A stretch of 64,000 nt of DNA from Linderina pennispora. Taxonomy: Eukaryota; Kickxellomycota; Kickxellomycetes; Kickxellales; Kickxellaceae. Below the pieces are notes generated by a model. It worked only from the letters and a program-made list of their open reading frames with translations, had not been told where the DNA came from and ran no database searches. Both the position numbers and the translations under genes were made by a program. Positions 32,591 through 40,968 of this stretch are shown here, piece after piece (position 1 is the stretch's first letter; every line of letters starts with the position of its first letter). The stretch covers positions 1 to 64,000 of the forward strand of contig NW_024468290.1 in assembly GCF_002104995.1 (NCBI RefSeq). Direction: 5' to 3'.

Positions 32591-34051
32591 ATGTCTACCA
32601 TGTATATTGTATCGCCCCTTAAACCGCACGCAGTGCCGATGGGCGACATCCCCACGCACATGTTCACCCGGGCCGCCCACCGGCAGCACACGGAGAAAGT
32701 GCTAATTGACGCGGAGACCGGGCAGGGATTCACCATCAACGACATCATCCAGACGTCGCAGCAACTGGCACAGGGCCTGGCACATATGGGTCTGGCCAAC
32801 ACAGTCATTGCGGCGTACGGGCGCGATCCACGCAATGTCTTTGTATACTATGCGGCGCTGCTCTCGGGCAATGCGTTCCAGCTGGTCAGCTGCCGGGAGC
32901 AGCTGGAAATTAGCCAGGCCAAGCTGGTGTTTGTAGAGGGAAGGCACATGAGTGACCTCGGAACTGCGGCCGAAATCATCGCATTCGACCGGGGGTCCCA
33001 TGCCTTCCGCACCCTCAGCGACCTGCTGGCCAGCGGCATTGGGATTAAGCCCCGGGCTATGGCGCCCGAGGCTGCGGAGAAGGCGCTGGCAATTTTGGCT
33101 GGCGGGCAACGGCCGGTGATGCTGTCGCACTATGGCGTGCTGGCGGCTCCCGCGGGCTTGGGCCAGGGGGTGGTGGTGGCTGGCATGCCGGGCATCGGCA
33201 ATATCGCGCACCTGCCGCTTCTGGCCGGCTGCACTGTGGTGCAGCTGCGCGAGTGCTCGGCCCTCGCCTGTCTTGCAGCCATCGCCGCACATAACGCAAA
33301 TGTATTGTTGGCCACCAACGAGCTTCTGCTGGAGCTCCGCAGCGCCCGTAGGCGGGACGGCTGGCTGGAGCTCAGCGGCCGCGCATTCCCCACCGACTGC
33401 CTGCAGACGGTGTTTGTCTGGCAGATGCACGCGCCCGGCTCCTTCAAGCAGCAGATGCAGGAGCTTTTGCGTGCGCGCGTGGTCGAGCTCTACGGGTTTG
33501 TCGAGACCGGGCTGATTGCCGGGCTGATCTCCGAATCCCCGCCGCTTCGGGACTCGGTCGGCGTATTGTGCGCCAACGTCACCGCCCGCATTGTCTGCGA
33601 CGGCCGGGACCTGAAGCCCGGGGAGTATGGCGAGATTTGGGTCAAGACGCCGCGCCTGATGATGGGGTATCTGGGCGGGTCCGCCGGGCTGGTCGACGGG
33701 TTCTTCTGCACCGGCGATTTCGGCACTGTGACCGAGGACGGCGTGGTGGTGGTGATGGGAAGAGTGGATGACGTCGTCAGGATGGAGGAGCGTCACGTGC
33801 CGCCCGTGGAAATCGAGCGGGCGGTGCGTCAATGTGCGGGCGTTGCAGACTGCGCGGTGGTGCGGGCAGCAGGACCCGGGCATGACGTGCCGTTTGTGTT
33901 TGCTGAGCGCAGCTCCCCGGCTGCGCAGATCTCTGCAGTGCTGGCAGAACTGGCAGGTGCGTATCCGGGGATCCGCGGGCGGTTTGTGGATGTGCTGCCG
34001 CGGACTGCCACCGGGGCGGTAGCACGCACTGAGCTCGTTTCGATGCTGTAG
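32591..34051 (+). CDS. Adenylate-forming (ANL) superfamily protein with degenerate motifs
   Basis: Predicted 486 aa, single exon, start MSTMYIVSP. The order of ANL motifs is preserved but key residues are altered. The P-loop, normally SSGTTGxPKG, reads LAGGQRPVMLSH. YGxTE reads YGFVETG. The Y/F-x-TGD motif is present as FFCTGDFGTVTEDG, followed by GRVDDVVRM. The A10 motif, normally PRTxxGKxxR, reads LPRTATGAVARTEL, so the adenylation lysine is Ala. Acyl-CoA or coumarate-CoA ligase ancestry is likely (known families), but activity is doubtful. The intact frame and strong C-terminal conservation argue against a simple pseudogene. No PTS1 peroxisome signal at the end (SML). Confidence 0.85.
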   Translation: MSTMYIVSPLKPHAVPMGDIPTHMFTRAAHRQHTEKVLIDAETGQGFTINDIIQTSQQLAQGLAHMGLANTVIAAYGRDPRNVFVYYAALLSGNAFQLVSCREQLEISQAKLVFVEGRHMSDLGTAAEIIAFDRGSHAFRTLSDLLASGIGIKPRAMAPEAAEKALAILAGGQRPVMLSHYGVLAAPAGLGQGVVVAGMPGIGNIAHLPLLAGCTVVQLRECSALACLAAIAAHNANVLLATNELLLELRSARRRDGWLELSGRAFPTDCLQTVFVWQMHAPGSFKQQMQELLRARVVELYGFVETGLIAGLISESPPLRDSVGVLCANVTARIVCDGRDLKPGEYGEIWVKTPRLMMGYLGGSAGLVDGFFCTGDFGTVTEDGVVVVMGRVDDVVRMEERHVPPVEIERAVRQCAGVADCAVVRAAGPGHDVPFVFAERSSPAAQISAVLAELAGAYPGIRGRFVDVLPRTATGAVARTELVSML

Positions 34052-34082
34052 CAGACATTTTTAATTCAATTGCTAGTCAAAC

Positions 34083-35011
34083 CTAATGCTCCTCGCCCTG
34101 GCGGATGTCGCTCATGTTGGCGGTATTGACTGCCGTGCCAATGAACGCCAGCTGCTGGAGTGCCGTGACGTCGCCGCCGCCCAGGTTGTCCTCAATGAAC
34201 ACCGACAGACTGTGGACATTCTGGAACCGTACAAACCGCAGCCCCACCACACCGCCCTTTTGGTACGTCTCCTCAGTCATCTCCACCGCCTGCGTCTCGC
34301 TGCCCTGCTCGGCGTCGTCAAATCCCACGTCGCTGCGGTTAGCAAACAGCCGCAGGGTGCGCGGAGCACGCTCCAGCTCGGCGCACTTCAGCATCAGCGA
34401 GTGCAGCTTCACCGGCTGGTTGAACACCACGTGCAGAACCATCTGCTCGTCGACATCGCTTTCCAGAACCGAGTCGTCGGCCTTGAACACGTTGGCCAGC
34501 GGGAAGTCGTCGTTCTGGTTCAGGCACTCGCTCTGCGTCGCAATAACCGTGCTGGTAATGTCGGCGTGGCCGTGCACGCCGTATGCAGACGCTGCCGGCG
34601 CCGAGTCCTGCAGTGCCGCGTCAATGGCCGAAACTATCGCTGGCTTGCTGGCGCCCCGCACCTCGCCCACCTTGCGCCCGCGCCGGAACAGCTGCAGAGT
34701 CGGCGTTGCCGTGATCTGGCATTGTGCCGCCACTTCGCCGAACCGCTGCACGTCCACCTTGTAGAACCCAACCGAGCCGTATGTCTGCGACAGCTCCTCC
34801 AGCACCCCGTCCACGATACGGCATGGCGCACACGTCTGCGAGTAAAAGTCCACCACCACCTAGCAGACAAATAGCCCCCGTTTTAAGTGTTTATCTAATT
34901 TCAGGCCTAAATTATGCCCCGCTCAGCTTGTCTTGTTCTCCTTACCAGCTTGCTCATGGACTCGTTGATAAGTTGCACAAACTGCTCGGCTCTCTCGACA
35001 TTGACCGCCAT
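34083..35011 (-). CDS. Thioredoxin-PITH protein (TXNL1 type)
   Basis: Exons 34946-35011 and 34083-34859; 280 aa. The intron of 86 nt (34860-34945) has donor GTAAGG and acceptor CTGCTAG. It joins MSKL to VVVDFYSQTCAPCRIVD. Thioredoxin domain at residues 1-105 with active site CAPC instead of CGPC. PITH domain about 115-275 (SECLNQNDDFPLANVF, then the LHSLMLK and LRFVRFQNVHSLSVFIEDN strands). TXNL1 proteins bind the 26S proteasome and act as a redox cofactor in cytosol and nucleus. Human TXNL1 has 289 residues, so the length fits. It is convergent with the AMP-binding gene, with 31 bp between stops. Confidence 0.93.
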
Positions 35012-35139
35012 TGCTTCTATTTTGCTGGATATATGAGATATTGTTGAAAAAAAAACGCCAGTGTTGCTAAGAGACGCATGCAAAGGAAACGGCAATGACG
35101 CGTGCAAAGCCTCATCAGTGGTGATCTGATCAGCAAAAT

Positions 35140-35997
35140 TTACTCCTCGACATAGACCAGAAAGTCGCGGCGGCCAAACACGCGCTCGGCCAGCGCCCGG
35201 CCATCGTCGGTCGGCTGCGTAAACGCCAGCTGATCCAGACCCACTGGACATCCATAGACAAACCGCATCGCCACAGCCCTGACCATCTGCACACCCACGC
35301 CTCGCCGCCGCTCCCCAGGCACCACCCAAATCCGACTGATCCCGCACACAGCCCGGATAAACCCGCCCTGACACTCACCCAGCCCAGGCACCAGCCGCCT
35401 GGCCTTGTCAATGCGCTCGGCCAAAACGCACCCGCACACCCGACCTTTGTCAATGAACAAAAACACCTTGCGCTCACCCAGCACATCCACTTTGCACGCA
35501 CCCAGGTGCTCGTTGGCCAGATTCAGAATGGCCAGCGCCCGCCTAACTATGCGCTGGGGGCTGTGCGCGTCGACAATCTGGACAGAGCCGTTTGCACAGA
35601 CTATGCTTTCGCAGTCGTCGTGCCAGAGCAGCGCCTTGTCCTGCCGCCTCTGCCACGCCCGGTGGAACTTTTTGTGCAGATGCTCGTCGTCCGTGCGTCC
35701 ACGCTGGTACGCCATGCCGCATTGCTTGCAGGGCTCTGCCGTCAGCTGCTTCTGCCCGAAATCCAGGAACGTCTGGGTTTTCTTGCGAACCACCGCCGCC
35801 TCTATGCCCGGGGCCTTGCTGGCTGATGTGCTGGTGGCCATTGAATCAAGCAATGTAATGTGCGTGCGCCGCCTTTTGCTTGCCGCCTGGTCGCTGCGCG
35901 TTGTCCATGCCATGGCTGGCCTTCGTGCCGTTTGTGTGCCGTACGTTACTTTGACTCGGGCTCGCTTTGGCGCATGCGTCGTTGTCTCCGAGCTCAT
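35140..35997 (-). CDS. ECO1: Cohesin acetyltransferase Eco1/Ctf7/ESCO
   Basis: Predicted 285 aa from ATG 35997 (MSSETTTHAPKRARVKVTYG); single exon. Residues 1-65 are basic. A PIP-like QTFLDFGQKQL precedes the zinc finger of this family at residues 90-112 (CKQCGMAYQRG...HLHKKFH, C2H2). The GNAT acetyltransferase domain is at about 150-285, with ISRIWVVPGERRRGVGVQMV holding the acetyl-CoA RxxGxG loop. The family tail DQLAFTQPTDDGRALAERVFGRRDFLVYVE is present. It acetylates Smc3 to lock sister-chromatid cohesion during S phase in the nucleus. The truncated Fanzor element starts about 215 bp upstream of its start codon in divergent orientation and may touch its promoter. Confidence 0.95.
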   Translation of the reverse strand: MSSETTTHAPKRARVKVTYGTQTARRPAMAWTTRSDQAASKRRRTHITLLDSMATSTSASKAPGIEAAVVRKKTQTFLDFGQKQLTAEPCKQCGMAYQRGRTDDEHLHKKFHRAWQRRQDKALLWHDDCESIVCANGSVQIVDAHSPQRIVRRALAILNLANEHLGACKVDVLGERKVFLFIDKGRVCGCVLAERIDKARRLVPGLGECQGGFIRAVCGISRIWVVPGERRRGVGVQMVRAVAMRFVYGCPVGLDQLAFTQPTDDGRALAERVFGRRDFLVYVEE

Positions 35998-36285
35998 TTT
36001 CTGCTTCTCCCCCTCTCTAGTGAATTTGTACAAGGAAATTAAAGGAAACTGAAGAAGCTCGAAAGAAGTGAGAGACGCAGTGCAGGTAAAATCGATCTCC
36101 TATTGCTAAAAAAACGCGAAAAGGCAACGGTCTGGTTTCGCGTAATTAGGCTCTGAAGACAACTGCACGTGATCTTATCACCTAGCCTATTTCTTGATCT
36201 ATCTTCATCTTTACCTATATATTTGTGAATAAGGGGGAGTTTTTTTTTTCGTTCAATTTACTTATTCATTTACTACAATCTAAAG

Positions 36286-38651
36286 GCAAAGACGACCATA
36301 TCTGCCGAGGATTTCGTCAACCGGAAGGACAAGTCAGAACTGTCGAGCGCAGATTTCGGTGATGTAGTTAGATACCATATTTATGATTATCTATTGCATA
36401 ATGGCGATATCGAGCTACATGGTGTACGTGAAATGAATCAAGTAGCAACATACGTGGATACCGAGCTGATGACAGCATACAAGAGCAACATTGTGTTGCA
36501 CTATGGCACTTGCCTACAGCGGATTCTGGCCAAATTGATTGATATTCGCAGCCGCAAAAACACACTGCACAGTACAATGGGCAATGTGTCCAAGGCTGAG
36601 TTCAATAATGCATGTCAAGTGTGTATCTATATACCTGCACAGAAGCTCTGCCAGGCAGCTGCCTCTAGGCGCCCTGATCTCAGTGTGCTCACCCCACCGA
36701 TGCTTGCAATCTACAACAAGCTGACACCAGTCCTTAATGCCTATGATGCCAAGTACAGATTCGCCAAAGACAGCCGATACTATGATGCCAAGGCAAATCC
36801 GCTTAAGCATCTGCATGCATACATTCGTCTATGCCAGCTTATCGAGAATGAGCAGCTTGGCAAGTCTCCTCCCCAATGCTTGCCTCTGCGGACATCATGG
36901 ATCCCAGGCCATGTGCGTTTGGACAAGCAAATAATCAAGCAGGTGTTTATTTCGAAAACACGTGAGGAGGTTACCAAGATCAACGCAGCAAAGAGGGCAG
37001 CAACAGAGGCAAGGAAAGCAGCAGAAAGGGGCGAAAAATTGGCCAAGAAGGCTGCACGCGAAGCAGCGAAGATGTCATCGGATGCAACAGAGGCTACTGC
37101 AGCAACTGCAGCAGTAGCGGCTGATTCACTTGCTGCTGCATCGGCAGCAGCAGCAGACACTGTTGCAGCACTTAACAATGCATATGCACCAGCACCCCCA
37201 GTCTGTGCACACGACCCGGTCCAAGGGATCACACAACCTGTGTGGGATGTGTGGGGCCGGGTCACAGATCTAACATCAAAGCCATTTAAGGCGCATGGTG
37301 ATAGAAAATTTCACGGAATGGCAACAACAGACGGTGTAACGATATGCATTTTGTTACAAGACAAGGTACCTAAGGCTGGTGCTGCAGGAGGCAATGCTGC
37401 GGGAGGCAATGCTACAGGCGATGCTACAGGAGGCGATGCTACAGGAGGTGGTGCTGCGGGAGGCGATGCTACAGGCGATGCTGTGGGAGGCAATGCTACA
37501 GGCAATGCTACAGGCGATGTTGCAGGAGGTGGTGCTGTGGGAGGCAGTACTATAGCTGACTGTCACTATATCCACCAGATCCCACAGCCAGAGCTGCAGA
37601 ATCTGAAAGGCCGCTGTGTATTCATCGATCCAGGTCAGGGCGATTTGCTATACATGATGCACGAAAATAGCAGCAATGGGAAAGAGGGTGAAAAAAAATG
37701 CTCTACCGCTACACACGGCAGCAGCACAATAAGGAGCTCAAGCTGCGCCACTATGACAGGATTCATCAGGCTACAAAGGATCAAGTCCCAGAAGATGCTG
37801 TCCGCAGAGCAGAGGCAGAGCTTTCCAAGCACTGCTGCCGGACCCTTAGCCCAGCAAAATTCCGTGCCTACGTTGCTGCCCGTGCATCTGTGCGGTGTGT
37901 CCTAGCACCGTTTTATGCCAGCACGATGACAGCGCGAAGGTTACCAGAGCAGCAGCCCACTAAGTCAAACAAGCAGCACCAGAGGTGCTGGAAGGTCCAT
38001 CCAGGTGTCAGTACCAGTCCCAAGGTGTACCCGCTTCACCGCAAGCTGCGCCTTGATTCATTCATGAACCAGGCCCGTGCAGACCACAGGCTTGCCGCGA
38101 AATTCCAGAGCAAGTTCGGTCCAGACCCAGTGCTGATCATAGGCAATTGGAGTGCGCCGATGGCCCGACACCATGCGCCGATTCATGGCAAGGGATGGCG
38201 CGACAGGTTGAAGCACCATGGCTTTGAAGTATATCTGATCGACGAATTCCGGACATCGTCGATGTGCCCGTTCTGCTGCGAAAAGTCGCTGCAGACATTC
38301 CGGCGTGTTCCCAACCCGTGGCCCTACCAGAGATCGAAGAACCCAACTGTGAAGTGCCATGGCCTTCTCCGCTGTACAAGCGAGTCATGTAAGCGGGCCA
38401 TGGCACAATGCAGGCGAGCTTATTCGTCTCGGCTCTTGAACCGCGATCTCGCAGCAGTTCTGAACTTCAGACTCGTTTTCCAGTCACTCTGTGATTCAGG
38501 CAGTATTCCTGAACGGTTCCGTCGCTCTACGGCCATTGCTGCCGATGCTTCTGGCGCCACTTCGGCTACAAAGAGGCCGCGCAAGAGGCGTGCAGCAGCA
38601 GGCGATTCTGTTGCCAGCAGCAGCAAACCAGCGCTGAAGCGCCTGCGCTGA
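36286..38651 (+). CDS. Fanzor nuclease (eukaryotic TnpB-like RuvC protein), -1 shift inside
   Basis: Frame one runs from 36286 to the A8 run at 37691-37698. The protein continues in the -1 frame from 37698 to 38651, about 788 residues in total. It has no in-frame ATG at its 5' end; exon 1 is known only from copy 1, and an intron 36225-36285 is implied. Order: helical N domain, Ala/Lys-rich coiled coil (about 215-300), 55-residue Gly/Ala/Asn/Thr/Asp linker, RuvC-I CVFIDPGQGD (Asp codon 37627). Then comes RuvC-II, with Gly in LIIGNWS where TnpB has Glu, and the alternative Glu in YLIDEFRTSSMCPFC (codon 38244), as known for Fanzors. A four-Cys zinc ribbon (CPFC...CHGLLRCTSESCK) and RuvC-III NRDLAAVLNF (Asp codon 38445) follow. 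Fanzors are RNA-guided DNA endonucleases. Confidence 0.88.
37375..37551 (+). repeat. In-frame minisatellite in Fanzor
   Basis: Tandem 12-18-bp units around GGCGATGCTACAGGAGG encode a GGNATGDATG-like linker just before RuvC-I. The corresponding part of copy 1 is deleted, so conservation cannot be judged. Confidence 0.8.
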
Positions 38652-38805
38652 GCAGACCACCAAGATGGGAGATGTCCATTATCGACATTGCACCAACAAC
38701 CATCCGACACGTTCAAATGACTGGTTCACCGTGATGCCCTTATCGACATGTCAGCCCATGCTGACTAGCAGCCAAGCTCGTATCGCGAGCAGAGTATTTC
38801 TAGTA
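38652..38805 (+). ncRNA. Candidate guide (omega) RNA region of the Fanzor element
   Basis: The 154 bp right after the stop stay recognisably similar in the decayed copy 1 although they code for nothing. They contain a hairpin GCTCG-TATCG-CGAGC (38776-38790). In copy 1 the same place reads GCTC-GCATTAT-GAGC, so pairing is kept despite base changes. A second short inverted repeat, TCAGCCCATGCTGA, lies just upstream. Known Fanzor and TnpB guide RNAs overlap the 3' end of the nuclease gene and run to the element end, which fits. Transcription is not shown. Confidence 0.5.
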
Positions 38806-39761
38806 GGCGAAATAGCGACTAGTCTGCTTCTCACTGTACCAGCAGATGTAGCAGGTTTACTCTTACAATCCACTGTGTGCACAGGTGGTGCATCCACAGC
38901 GCCAGCGTGGTTTCTGCTGTAGACACCGAATACTTTGTGAATAACTAAGCCACTACACAACCCGCCAAACAACATCAGTACCTGCGCGTTTGCAGCATAT
39001 AAAGAGGGCGACTCTAGACTGTCAACTGTGGTGTGGTAGGTTCATAATGGAACAAATGCTGCTTGATTTCCTGGCAAAAAAAGTCCACAATGCCACGGTG
39101 GAGGTGCCAATGCAGCCATGCACATCTGCGGTGCAGTGCTGAGTGCCAGTATGGTGGCAAAACTATCAGTTAGCACAACTGCAGGCCTCGCCAACAAGTG
39201 ATCGGCCGCTAATAAGGTTGATTGTAATGACGGACACTGCAGCTGCGAGGTATGCTAGAGGCAGAATTGGGTAGCTCCAAAAGAGTTGAACAATGTTACA
39301 TAGGTCATTGTTGGCTTCAAGCGCGCATATTTCTGCTTGCGCACAAAAGAGGTAAATGTTGGAAAAGAGAGCTGCTTTGGCCTATGCTTGTCCTTGCTCT
39401 ACCTCTATCATTCAATAAGAAGATATGTACTTTTATCGTAATGGCCATTTATGGATCGCTCTTTTGCGCCAAAAACAATTTGTGTATCCGCGTTCGTGGT
39501 CTTATCACTTGGATAGGGGTCACTGCGAATTCTGGCTTCATACTGATGAACTGCAACTATAGTGCATTGCACATGTGCACTACATAATTCTGCTCACATC
39601 TCGAAAGCCGTTGGGCACGATTGATGCCAGCACCCTCTGCTTAACCAAGCCATGAGCGATGAACTCCTACACTTCAAGACCCCCGTTTGATGCTTGCCAC
39701 AGACTATTTCATGCATATTACTACAGGGTTATTGGATTTATAGACTTCAGAAAATACAACA
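38806..39761. other. Intergenic, 950 bp, no gene recognised
   Basis: A plus-strand open stretch at 39252-39587 has no recognisable motif and is probably chance. Confidence 0.4.
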
Positions 39762-39992
39762 CTATTGGCTTATAGAGTCCAACCGACGGTGCAGCATCTC
39801 GTTCAGCTGGCGCTCCATGGAGAGCTCCTGCTGCAGCCGTCTCTGTGTATCCCTTGTCGAGGACAAGAGCAGCTCGAATTTAACTTCAATTTGCCCCTCC
39901 ATGATATCGCGGGCCGGCGAATCCGGGGTTCTTTTCCACTCGGCGATCAGCTCATGGATATAGTCAATGTCGGATTGCGAAGGAATCTGCAT
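39762..39992 (-). CDS. Small coiled-coil protein, unknown
   Basis: 76 aa starting ATG 39992 (MQIPSQSDIDYIHELIAEWK). Nearly all of it is predicted helix with heptad-like spacing and high Glu/Arg/Gln/Leu content, ending RQLNEMLHRRLDSISQ. The composition is that of a real small helical subunit rather than noise. The family is not recognised; upstream exons are possible. Confidence 0.5.
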   Translation of the reverse strand: MQIPSQSDIDYIHELIAEWKRTPDSPARDIMEGQIEVKFELLLSSTRDTQRRLQQELSMERQLNEMLHRRLDSISQ

Positions 39993-40395
39993 GGTCGGTT
40001 ATTTGCGAATATATGGAGTAGCAAAAACTGTGAAAGATGGTCTGCAGAGTAAAACTATGCTCAGGTGAAGGAGAGGGTCAGTAATATTATTTATATGGCA
40101 GGTTTATTACACCCAAGGCACCGGTGGAGGTCCCCGAGCACGAAAAAAAAACAGGCCCAAAGGTTTGTCTGCACAGAAACACAAACACGGTCAACAAACA
40201 AGCTCATGATGAACTTGCCTGAGCCATGTGGGCTCTGTTAGAGAAACAAAAAATAAAAGATCTGCTCAGGCATTGCTGAGTATCTTTTTGGAACAGCCAG
40301 GTTAGATGTTTTGTGTCGGGGAGAGTAGGCAATTAATGAGCTAATTTTGGTTGAAGGCGTGGACCTTTACAAAAGGAAACCCTCGGCAATAATGC

Positions 40396-40560
40396 TCACG
40401 ATGCCATCTTTTGTCCTAGCGCGCAAGGGGCTGGGCACTGCCTTTGAGGGATGCGTGCGACAGATCCCGTTGTGGGAAACAGGGAGAGGAGCTGAGCGAA
40501 AAGAGAAGTGACAATGGCCAGCAACAGGAGTGAGGAAGAGGCGATGTTGTGCCAATTCAT
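40396..40560 (-). CDS. Small protein with one N-terminal membrane helix
   Basis: 54 aa from ATG 40560 (MNWHNIASSSLLLLAIVTSL). One hydrophobic segment at residues 8-29, then a short basic, Cys/Pro-bearing tail. It could be a small ER or mitochondrial membrane protein, or a signal peptide plus peptide. No family assigned. Confidence 0.35.
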   Translation of the reverse strand: MNWHNIASSSLLLLAIVTSLFAQLLSLFPTTGSVARIPQRQCPAPCALGQKMAS

Positions 40561-40968
40561 CGTAATTTCGGGAGGGGGCATTATTGGCAGTTTATGAGCC
40601 TGCTGGTTATTGCGAGAAGAAATTACCCTGTATATCCAGCTAGTGGGTTTCAATGGCTTATCGCTCCAGCTTTACTGAAGCTGCAAGCTTACACGCATAG
40701 CGAGCAGTTCTGGACCATGGTTTGGCCCATTAGTTTGATTGACCGGTGTTTGCCAGATATAGCGAGGGAATGTTGCTGCGGATAGGCTGGGGGTGATTCC
40801 AGAAAAAAAAAAAAAGGCAAGCACACGGCGTGCTGGAGGAGCAAAGCCCAAAATCACACAGCTCGCAACACCGCCATTGCACGCACTTTGATTTCGATTT
40901 CGCTTCAGGCAGCTCTTTTCTTTTTCTTATTTTGCCACCCTTGTGTATATCTGCTCTCATTTGTACTG

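Larger units (their letters stand above)
36211..38805 (+). mobile_element. Fanzor-bearing element, copy 2 (5'-truncated)
   Basis: The boundaries come from comparison with copy 1 (13356-14906). On the left, similarity starts around 36211, just inside the last codons of exon 1. On the right, it ends at CTAGTA (38805), the same motif at which copy 1 ends (13356). Exon 1 and everything before it are missing here. No terminal inverted repeats or target duplication were evident, so the parent transposon type is unknown. Confidence 0.65.

Noticed and set aside
37375-37551. CRISPR-like array
   Set aside because: The repeats are contiguous, in-frame coding minisatellite units without spacers, in a eukaryotic gene.
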